Assembly: GCA_030612495.1 (NCBI GenBank) | Contig: JAUWNT010000090.1 | Location: forward strand, 1-8,911 | DNA from: Candidatus Aminicenantota bacterium | Lineage (GTDB): Bacteria > Acidobacteriota > Aminicenantia > UBA2199 | Reading direction: 5' to 3' | Length of the DNA stretch: 8,911 bases | In this document: positions 1 to 5,125 of the stretch, in pieces | Numbering within the stretch: position 1 is the first letter of the stretch | Layout of the letters: every line of letters starts with the position of its first letter | Made by a program: the position numbers and the translations under genes | Notes under the pieces: model-generated | What the model was told of the DNA's origin: nothing | The model's database searches: none | The model's input: only the letters and a program-made list of their open reading frames with translations

Positions 1-1
1 G

Positions 2-133
2 ATTACAGAATTTAAAAACCCTTCTGATAATATATTCACTGAGATGATCCCATTTTCTGAAACAAGAAATTACGTTAAAAATATTTTAAGAAACTATTTC
101 TATTACAAATACTATTACAGAAATGAGTTATAG
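2..133 (+). CDS. slt: Soluble lytic murein transglycosylase, C-terminal tail (5' truncated by window)
   Basis: The window opens inside a reading frame whose last 43 codons end in TAG at 131-133. The visible tail contains the motif EMIPFSETRNYVKNILRNY followed by a tyrosine-rich end. This matches the conserved closing segment of the Slt/MltE-type (GH23) lytic transglycosylase domain, where a 'E-x-I-P-[FY]-x-E-T-R-x-Y-V' helix sits after the catalytic core. Such enzymes cleave the MurNAc-GlcNAc bond of peptidoglycan in the periplasm, releasing 1,6-anhydro-muropeptides. The catalytic glutamate lies upstream of the window and cannot be checked. Only 55 nt separate its stop from the ddl start, with no evident terminator, so it is probably the first or an upstream gene of the same cell-wall operon. 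The family call rests on one strong motif. Confidence 0.82.
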   Translation: MTEFKNPSDNIFTEMIPFSETRNYVKNILRNYFYYKYYYRNEL

Positions 134-188
134 CACAAAAAGCTTACTTGTATTATAAGAAAGTATATGTTAAAAATATCAAAAGGTT

Positions 189-1220
189 ATGGAAGATAAA
201 AAAATTAAGGTAGGTGTATTATTTGGTGGAAAATCTGCTGAACATGAAGTATCAATAATGTCTACAAAATCTGTTTATAAGCACATTGATAAAATAAAAT
301 TCAAACCTGTTTTAATATATATAAACAAAAAAGGTACATGGAGTCACATAAGCAAAAAAGAGTTTGAAAATAACGATTTTATCAATAAAAGTTATGCATC
401 CTTTTTAGCATGGGAGAATAATATAATAGACAAATTAGATATTGATATCTATTTTCCAGTTCTCCATGGTCCTAATGGTGAGGATGGAAAATTACAGGGC
501 CTGTTTGAATTGTCAGAAAAACCATATGTAGGAGCCAATAGCCTTGCATCTTCTATAACAATGGATAAAGTCATATCAAAAATACTATTTAAAAATGCCG
601 GTTTAAATACTCCTGACTTTTTATTTTTTACAAAAAATGATCATTTAAAAATAAAAGATATGATCTTGAAAAAATTGGGTTATCCAGTATTTATCAAGCC
701 ATGCTCACTTGGTTCTTCTGTAGGAATATCAAAAGTAAATGAAGAAGAGGAACTAAAATCAGCAATAGACATGGCATTTAAATATGATAAAAAAATAATA
801 ATTGAAAAAGCCATAAATGCGAGAGAAATTGAAATCGCAGTAATGGGAAATGATGAAATAAAAATATCAAAACCAGGGGAATTGATCCCTTTTAATAAAT
901 TCTATGATTATGAGGATAAATACGTTCTGGGAAAAACAAAATTTAAAATCCCCACAACATTAGACAACAAACTTGAAAAAGAAATAAAGAAAATGGCAAA
1001 AAAAGCATATGAGTCTTTATTTTTGAATGGAATGGCAAGAATTGATTTTTTTATTGAAAAAAATACAGAAGAGCTATTTATAAATGAAATCAACACTATT
1101 CCTGGATTTACTGAAATAAGTATGTTTCCAAAATTATGGGGATATGAAGGCATAAGTTTCACTGATTTAATAACAAAACTTATTGGATATGGATTTGATT
1201 ATCATAGGAAACAGAAATGA
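189..1220 (+). CDS. ddl: D-alanine--D-alanine ligase
   Basis: ATP-dependent ligase that makes the D-Ala-D-Ala dipeptide for the peptidoglycan stem, in the cytoplasm. The 343 residues match the long (DdlA-like) family size. The N-terminal domain shows GVLFGGKSAEHEVS (residues 9-22, with the substrate glutamate at E19) and HGPNGEDGKLQG (93-104). The ATP-grasp core shows FIKPCSLGSSVGISKV (168-183), IIEKAINAREIEIAV (204-218), the omega-loop FYDYEDKY (238-245), ARIDFF (283-288) and NEINTIPGFT (299-308), carrying the Mg-binding E300 and N302. The tyrosine at 245 corresponds to E. coli DdlB Y216; phenylalanine there is associated with D-lactate ligases, so D-Ala specificity is expected. The start is ATG 189, with an aaaagg just 2 nt upstream (tight spacing); no better in-frame start exists. 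The stop overlaps the ruvX start (ATGA), indicating translational coupling. Confidence 0.97.
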   Translation: MEDKKIKVGVLFGGKSAEHEVSIMSTKSVYKHIDKIKFKPVLIYINKKGTWSHISKKEFENNDFINKSYASFLAWENNIIDKLDIDIYFPVLHGPNGEDGKLQGLFELSEKPYVGANSLASSITMDKVISKILFKNAGLNTPDFLFFTKNDHLKIKDMILKKLGYPVFIKPCSLGSSVGISKVNEEEELKSAIDMAFKYDKKIIIEKAINAREIEIAVMGNDEIKISKPGELIPFNKFYDYEDKYVLGKTKFKIPTTLDNKLEKEIKKMAKKAYESLFLNGMARIDFFIEKNTEELFINEINTIPGFTEISMFPKLWGYEGISFTDLITKLIGYGFDYHRKQK

Positions 1221-1648
1221 AGATTTTAGCAATTGATTTTGGTCAAAAGAGAATGGGATTTGCAATAGGAGATACATCAATTAAAACTGCAGTACCGATT
1301 AGACAAATAAATAGAAAAGATTTGAAACTGGATATAGATCATATAAAAAACATAATTTATGAATATGATATAGAGAGAATCATCATTGGGTATCCCCTAA
1401 ATATGGATGGAACTAAAAGCCAAATCACAGAAAAAGTAGAAAACTTCTCTAAACTATTAAGGAAAAAAATCCCTGAAATAGATATTGAATTCATAGACGA
1501 GAGATTAACGAGTTTTGAAGCAGAAGAAATACTAAAGCCTCATAAACCAAATTATAAAAAGAGAAAAGGAATTCTTGATTCAATTTCAGCTTTAATTATC
1601 TTAAAAACCTTTATGGAAAAAAATGAAAAACAACAGAAAAAAATCTAA
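1217..1648 (+). CDS. ruvX: YqgF/RuvX family RNase H-fold nuclease (putative pre-16S rRNA nuclease / Holliday junction resolvase-like)
   Basis: A small (143 aa) cytoplasmic RNase H-fold protein. In the family it is implicated in 16S rRNA 5' end maturation, and Holliday-junction resolution has also been proposed. All family motifs are visible: AIDFGQKRMGFAIGD (residues 5-19, catalytic D7), IIIGYPLNMDGT (55-66), FIDERLTSFEAEEIL (92-106, E95) and ILDSISALIIL (119-129, D121). D7, E95 and D121 form the expected acidic triad, so it should be active. It starts inside the ddl stop (ATGA, 4-nt overlap), with a weak agga about 11 nt upstream. Its last 26 nt overlap the start of mltG. The ruvX-mltG adjacency is a common bacterial arrangement, which supports both calls. 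Confidence 0.95.
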   Translation: MKILAIDFGQKRMGFAIGDTSIKTAVPIRQINRKDLKLDIDHIKNIIYEYDIERIIIGYPLNMDGTKSQITEKVENFSKLLRKKIPEIDIEFIDERLTSFEAEEILKPHKPNYKKRKGILDSISALIILKTFMEKNEKQQKKI

Positions 1649-2669
1649 TAAAGCATATATTAAAAACCTTTTTTTTATTTTCTTTACAATTCTTATTATA
1701 TTTTTGCTGATATTCGGAATCAATTTCTATAAAAAAGTCTTTAAACCTTACAAAGGTTATGAAAACACAATAATAGTGGAAATTGAAAGAGGATCTTCTG
1801 TATCTTCAATAGCAAAATTACTCCAAGAAAAAAAGATAATTACAAGTTATTTTTATTTTAAACTTTATTACAAATTATTTTTCAAAAAATACAAATTAAA
1901 ATCTGGTGAATATCTATTTGACCATCCAATGACAATAAAATGCGTGATCGAAAAGCTTAATAAGGGTAAAGCAATACTTTACAAAATAACAATCAAAGAG
2001 GGAATGACAATAGAAGAAATAGCTGAATTCCTTGAAACAAAACATTGTATTAAATACAATAATTTTATAAGAGAAGCCCGAAATATAAATTTAATAAAGG
2101 AAATAGATTTAAAAGCAACTGATCTTGAAGGTTACCTGTTTCCAGACACATATTTTGTGAGAAAGAATACCACATCAGAAGAATTTACTAAATTAATGAT
2201 AAGCAAATTTAGAAAAAATTTTTCAAACTCAATGCGCTGGAGAGCCAAAGACATCAACTTAACCCCAAGAGAAGTAGTTACTCTTGCCTCTTTAATTGAA
2301 AAAGAGACTTCATCAAAAGATGAAAGGTTTCTTATATCTTCTGTGTTTCATAACAGATTAAAACTTGGTATGCCTATGGGATGTGATCCAACAATTATTT
2401 ATGCATTAAAAAAGGAAAACAAATATAATGGAAAATTGGGATGGAAAGAACTAAAATTTGATTCTCCATACAACACAAGGTTATATAAAGGTCTTCCGCC
2501 AGGTCCAATATGTAACCCAGGCCTTTATTCAATAGAAGCAGCTCTTTTCCCGGCAAATACAAAATATTTATATTTTGTAGCAAAGGATTTAAAAAATCAC
2601 CATTTTTCAAAATCCTTAAAAGAACACAATTGGGCAGTTAAAAAATTCATAATAAACCGCTCTAAATAA
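1623..2669 (+). CDS. mltG: Endolytic murein transglycosylase MltG (YceG family)
   Basis: Inner-membrane endolytic transglycosylase that cuts nascent glycan strands, thought to set strand length by acting near the synthases. The 348 residues show a basic N-terminus (NNRKKSNK), one hydrophobic anchor at about 15-35, a LysM-like region (about 48-125), the conserved LEGYLFPDTY (168-177), and the catalytic motif VVTLASLIEKETS (218-230) with general acid E226, equivalent to E. coli E218. HNRLKLGMPMGCDPTIIYAL (243-262) and YNTRLYKGLPPGPICNPG (283-300) complete the YceG signature, so it appears intact and active. The ATG at 1623 lies within the end of ruvX (26-nt overlap) with a weak gga 6 nt upstream, so coupled translation is likely. 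Its final two codons and stop lie inside the left copy of a 30-bp direct repeat. Confidence 0.96.
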   Translation: MKNNRKKSNKAYIKNLFFIFFTILIIFLLIFGINFYKKVFKPYKGYENTIIVEIERGSSVSSIAKLLQEKKIITSYFYFKLYYKLFFKKYKLKSGEYLFDHPMTIKCVIEKLNKGKAILYKITIKEGMTIEEIAEFLETKHCIKYNNFIREARNINLIKEIDLKATDLEGYLFPDTYFVRKNTTSEEFTKLMISKFRKNFSNSMRWRAKDINLTPREVVTLASLIEKETSSKDERFLISSVFHNRLKLGMPMGCDPTIIYALKKENKYNGKLGWKELKFDSPYNTRLYKGLPPGPICNPGLYSIEAALFPANTKYLYFVAKDLKNHHFSKSLKEHNWAVKKFIINRSK

Positions 2670-2690
2670 CCAGTATTCAAAATAAAATCA
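2661..2690. repeat. 30-bp perfect direct repeat, left copy (overlaps mltG 3' end)
   Basis: This stretch begins TCTAAATAACC and ends AATAAAATCA. It is identical over 30 bp and in the same orientation to 4486-4515. The left copy spans the last two codons and stop of mltG (2664-2669 encode K-stop) and 21 nt beyond. Similarity fades quickly outside: an aaacc just before each copy is shared, but the downstream flanks differ. Together the copies bracket the three-gene - strand block. A duplicated 3' gene end on one side resembles an attachment-site or target-site duplication left by insertion. The following 2691-2820 holds no gene or convincing hairpin. Confidence 0.9.
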
Positions 2691-2820
2691 TAAAAACATC
2701 AGCCTGATAAATTTTACAATTCTATGTGCTTTAAGAATATTATATTGGCTTCTAAGAACAATTGGAAACTCGGGAATTTAAAAAAAAGACCAGGGAATTA
2801 AAAAGCGGTAAGATATATTT

Positions 2821-3504
2821 CTAACTCTTTTTAATGCCAAATCTCAAAAATTGGATAATTCTTAATATATTAACAGTTAAAGTTACTGCAAGCCCAATAT
2901 AAATGCAAAGATCAAGCCTGTTAAAAACGGAGAACAAAAATATCAAAAAAATCATTACTGCTCTCGATTCACCGGTATCTCCTTTCTCTTCGGATCCAAG
3001 ATAATTTTTTATTAGGTAAAATATATTTACCTGTAAGAGATAAAATCCGGATCCCAGCAACCCTAAAACCAACAGAATAGAGGAATTAAAATATGAAGCA
3101 CTCCCAATTGATAACGCTGCTAAATTAAAAAAATCCAAGATCCTGTCAAACATGAGATCAAGATAAGAACCGAAACGACTTGTCTCTCCTCTTGAACGTG
3201 CAAGCATCCCGTCAGCTCCATCAATAATGGATGAAGACTGGAATAAAATTCCACCGATAATAAAATATCGATATTCCCCTAAAGAATAGAAAAAAGCTCC
3301 AAGCAATCCCACAAAGAACGAAAAATATGTTATATGATCAGGCGATATTCTGGTATTGTAAACCATTTTTACAATAATTCCTGCAATAGGTTGATTTAAA
3401 TATTTATTCACAAATCCTATCTTTCCGTTGACAAAGTCTGTTGAAGGCTTTTTCATGGATCTATTATATTCAAAATGTTTATTTACAGGTTTTGATTTTT
3501 TCAT
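2821..3504 (-). CDS. CDP-alcohol phosphatidyltransferase family membrane enzyme, di-myo-inositol-phosphate phosphate synthase (DIPPS)-like
   Basis: Integral membrane enzyme that moves a phospho-alcohol from a CDP-alcohol to an acceptor hydroxyl. The full family signature D-x2-D-G-x2-A-R-x8-G-x3-D-x3-D is present: D95, D98, G99, A102, R103, G112, D116 and D120, the metal and CDP ligands. About six hydrophobic segments cover residues 57-222, as expected. The pre-TM segment (MKKPSTDFVNGK, then FVNKYLNQPIAG, then ISPDHIT) resembles the 'KPTDG-x-V-x-R-x-x-N-R-x-I-S ... I-T-P-N-x-x-T' of the DIPPS half of bifunctional IPCT/DIPPS enzymes more than that of PgsA or PssA. With the neighbouring cytidylyltransferase, a CDP-inositol-consuming reaction is inferred, but the acceptor (inositol phosphate or lipid) is unknown. 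No convincing Shine-Dalgarno precedes ATG 3504. The same frame is open upstream to 3528, overlapping the preceding small frame. Confidence 0.85.
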   Translation of the reverse strand: MKKSKPVNKHFEYNRSMKKPSTDFVNGKIGFVNKYLNQPIAGIIVKMVYNTRISPDHITYFSFFVGLLGAFFYSLGEYRYFIIGGILFQSSSIIDGADGMLARSRGETSRFGSYLDLMFDRILDFFNLAALSIGSASYFNSSILLVLGLLGSGFYLLQVNIFYLIKNYLGSEEKGDTGESRAVMIFLIFLFSVFNRLDLCIYIGLAVTLTVNILRIIQFLRFGIKKS

Positions 3505-3521
3505 ATTTTTAATACTCTGAT

Positions 3522-3731
3522 CTAAAGATCAAAATAATATTCAAGTCCAGTATGATGAATTAATTCTTCATTCATAAGATACCTTAGTGTATTTTCCAGT
3601 TTACTCCTTTGTACAAACAGATCGTTTTCAGGATAAATCCCTTCCTTTACCATGGGGCTCTTAAAATAAAAAGAGAGCCACTCTGAAATTCCATACATAC
3701 CTGTTGTTTTAAATAATCCTGGGTCAATCAA
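3522..3731 (-). CDS. Uncharacterised 69-codon frame between the two CDP-alcohol enzymes
   Basis: I do not recognise this protein. The frame runs from a TTG (3731-3729) to TAG (3524-3522) and is squeezed between the cytidylyltransferase (11-nt gap) and the CDP-alcohol transferase (17-nt gap), in a different frame from each. No Shine-Dalgarno precedes the TTG; the first ATG is codon 12. The frame is open seven codons further up, overlapping the cytidylyltransferase stop. The composition looks like a folded protein: an aromatic-rich first half (ISEWLSFYFKSPM) and a predicted helix SKLENTLRYLMNEELI with a short tail, loosely reminiscent of a winged-helix half. It may be a real small gene translated by coupling, or an inter-domain segment of one bifunctional gene separated by single-base changes (see findings). 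Confidence 0.5.
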   Translation of the reverse strand: MIDPGLFKTTGMYGISEWLSFYFKSPMVKEGIYPENDLFVQRSKLENTLRYLMNEELIHHTGLEYYFDL

Positions 3732-3742
3732 ACTATTATAAA

Positions 3743-4459
3743 CTAATTTTTATCAAAATTAAATTTTCTGGCCTTAGAAAAAGAATTTTCATCATCAATA
3801 TCTAGCCAAAATTTATCTCCAATATCAAAAATGAGGGCTTTGTTTTTAAAAGCCAAATCACGGATCCCTCCTGAGAGAGACTCATCCCCATCTGATATAC
3901 TATCCTTCAGAGCATCAAAAATAATGGGGGAACAAAAGAACATTCCAGTATCAAAACAATTGTATCTGTTAAGGGATTTCCCAATATTGACTATCTTCCC
4001 GTCTTTTTCATATACTCTTGTAACATCATCGAGATCAACGAAAGAATTATCAACAATTTTTTTGTCAACAGCTAATTTTATTTCATCACCCTTTATACCA
4101 TCCAAAATTAGCTCTTTTAGAATATCTGGGTCGAATATGTGATCTGACATTAATAAAATAAACTGTTCATTTATAATTTTATCAGCACTACATACCGATA
4201 CTCCATTTCCTCTTTCCCATTGAGAATTATTAATAAACTTAATGGAAACAGGATGTTTCCCCGAAAAATCAATTAATCTCTTTTTGATTTTATCCCCTCT
4301 AAAACCGGTTACTATATAGAATTCGGTTATCCCAGTTTCCATGACAGAAAGTATTACATGCTCAATAAGTGGGATTCCATTCAATTTCAGCAATGGCTTA
4401 GAATCACAGATGTCTTCTATTCGGGAACCTCTCCCTGCTGCTATTATCATACATTTCAT
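3743..4459 (-). CDS. MobA-like NTP transferase, probable inositol-1-phosphate cytidylyltransferase (IPCT-like)
   Basis: Cytoplasmic nucleotidyltransferase of 238 aa, likely making a CDP-alcohol (CDP-inositol by family resemblance) from CTP and a phospho-alcohol. The N-terminus MIIAAGRGSR (residues 4-13) plus KPLLKLNG (21-28) is the nucleotide-binding signature. The INNSQWERGNGVSV segment (76-89) and LLMSDHIFD (102-110, D106) match the 'N-x-x-W-x-x-x-N-G-x-S ... M-x-D-H' pattern of the IPCT half of archaeal and Thermotoga IPCT/DIPPS enzymes. WLDIDDENSFSKA (218-230) supplies the second metal aspartate. Its neighbour is the matching CDP-alcohol transferase, supporting one pathway. No inositol-phosphate synthase is in the window. 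ATG 4459 has no Shine-Dalgarno, but TATAAT lies 8 nt upstream, so the mRNA may be leaderless. An alternative start is ATG 4450 (M4). The exact substrate is inferred. Confidence 0.83.
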   Translation of the reverse strand: MKCMIIAAGRGSRIEDICDSKPLLKLNGIPLIEHVILSVMETGITEFYIVTGFRGDKIKKRLIDFSGKHPVSIKFINNSQWERGNGVSVCSADKIINEQFILLMSDHIFDPDILKELILDGIKGDEIKLAVDKKIVDNSFVDLDDVTRVYEKDGKIVNIGKSLNRYNCFDTGMFFCSPIIFDALKDSISDGDESLSGGIRDLAFKNKALIFDIGDKFWLDIDDENSFSKARKFNFDKN

Positions 4460-4467
4460 ATAAAAAT

Positions 4468-4497
4468 ATTATAACACAAAACCTTTCTAAATAACCA
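4468..4497 (-). promoter_or_regulatory. Possible promoter for the cytidylyltransferase gene, leaderless
   Basis: On the - strand a perfect TATAAT occupies 4473-4468, 8 nt before the ATG at 4459. A start site about 7 nt downstream would fall at or next to the A of the ATG. A poor -35 match (TGGTTA, 4497-4492, spacer 18) lies inside the right direct repeat. Perfect TATAAT hexamers are common by chance in such AT-rich DNA, so this is tentative. The absence of a ribosome site at this start makes it more believable. Confidence 0.4.
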
Positions 4498-4515
4498 GTA
4501 TTCAAAATAAAATCA
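4486..4515. repeat. 30-bp perfect direct repeat, right copy
   Basis: Identical over 30 bp to 2661-2690. It lies 26 nt upstream of the cytidylyltransferase start and about 50 bp upstream of the -35 box of the next + strand gene. The distance between copies is 1,825 bp, so one copy plus the enclosed block forms a discrete unit. Removing it would leave mltG with its stop followed directly by the lipoprotein promoter region. The right copy has no coding role and could contribute a weak -35 to the cassette's promoter. Confidence 0.9.
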
Positions 4516-4565
4516 GATATAAATGAAGAAAAATAACATATTCGCTAAAAAATTCGCGATTACTG

Positions 4566-4594
4566 TTGAAATTAAATTCAATATCTTCTAAAAT
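4566..4594 (+). promoter_or_regulatory. Sigma-70-type promoter for the methionine-rich lipoprotein
   Basis: TTGAAA (4566-4571) is followed after exactly 17 nt by TAAAAT (4589-4594), both close to consensus. Transcription would begin near 4601, giving about a 30-nt leader ending in a strong gaggagg (4620-4626) before ATG 4631. The -35 overlaps a short inverted repeat TTGAA-n6-TTCAA (4566-4581), which could be an operator half-site pair, though AT-rich chance is a fair explanation. Confidence 0.65.
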
Positions 4595-4630
4595 GCTTTC
4601 GTAAATCTAAAAAATGTTTGAGGAGGAAAC

Positions 4631-5047
4631 ATGAAAAGGTTATTTTCAATTTTAACAATTATTAGTTTATTCTTAATCTTGAGTGCTTGTGGCGGAGGAG
4701 ATACTCCAAAATCAGTAATGAACGATTACTTTAATGTAATGGAAGGTTACCTGAATGGTATGGAAAAAGCTGACAGTGCAGATGATATTGTTGGTGTTAT
4801 TGAGACATTTTCAAACAAAATGAAAACACTTGCTCCAAGGATGAAATCAATGATGGAGAAACATCCTGAATTGAAAGGTATGAAGGGAGGAAAATTACCA
4901 GAAGAATATAAAGAACTTAATGATAGGATGCAGAAGATTATGCCCAGGATGATGGGGGTTTTTGGGAAAATGATGAAATACGGTAATGATCCAAAAGTAA
5001 AAGAAGCACAGAAAAATCTTCAAGAAGCTATGTCTTCTTTTGAATAA
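4631..5047 (+). CDS. Small methionine-rich lipoprotein of unknown function
   Basis: A 138-aa exported lipoprotein. Residues 1-19 form a type II signal peptide ending in the lipobox LSAC, with the lipidated cysteine at C20 followed by GGG. The mature part is predicted largely helical, with no cysteine after C20. Methionine is unusually common: 16 of 138 residues, with pairs at 74-75, 107-108 and 114-115. The motifs MKSMMEKHPELKGMKGG and RMQKIMPRMMGVFGKMMKYG give amphipathic helices. I recognise no family. A structural or metal (copper)-binding role is conceivable from the methionines but unsupported. It has its own good promoter and a strong Shine-Dalgarno (gaggagg, 4 nt before ATG), suggesting high expression. 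A GC-rich hairpin follows the stop. Confidence 0.85.
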   Translation: MKRLFSILTIISLFLILSACGGGDTPKSVMNDYFNVMEGYLNGMEKADSADDIVGVIETFSNKMKTLAPRMKSMMEKHPELKGMKGGKLPEEYKELNDRMQKIMPRMMGVFGKMMKYGNDPKVKEAQKNLQEAMSSFE

Positions 5048-5082
5048 AAATCTTTATTTTTAAAGTAACAAAATAATTTATA

Positions 5083-5105
5083 AGGGCAGGATTCAGTCCT
5101 GCCCT
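5083..5105. terminator. GC-rich perfect hairpin between two + strand genes
   Basis: AGGGCAGGA (5083-5091) pairs perfectly with TCCTGCCCT (5097-5105) around a 5-nt TTCAG loop. This 9-bp stem is very stable and stands out in AT-rich DNA. It starts 36 nt after the lipoprotein stop. No T-tract follows on the + strand (ataataataagg), so it is not a canonical intrinsic terminator. It could be an mRNA 3'-stabilising structure, a partial attenuator for the next gene (whose start is 21 nt downstream), or a copy of a dispersed palindromic repeat. Confidence 0.5.
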
Positions 5106-5125
5106 ATAATAATAAGGTGAAATCT

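Noticed and set aside
908..2610. - strand open frames at 908-1162 and 2395-2610
   Set aside because: Both are antisense to well-supported genes (ddl and mltG) whose catalytic motifs lie exactly there.
2691..2820. Possible terminator or small RNA between mltG and the CDP-alcohol transferase
   Set aside because: No stable stem or T-run was found, only a short imperfect repeat of gggaatt at about 2774 and 2793. Nothing here supports a feature.
3831..4142. + strand open frame of 103 codons across the cytidylyltransferase
   Set aside because: The - strand encodes the D106 motif and second metal site of a recognisable enzyme in this interval. The + strand frame has serine- and proline-rich shadow composition and no ribosome site.
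5052..5065. Short hairpin CTTTA-tttt-TAAAG after the lipoprotein stop
   Set aside because: The stem is five mostly AT pairs, expected by chance here and too weak to call a terminator.
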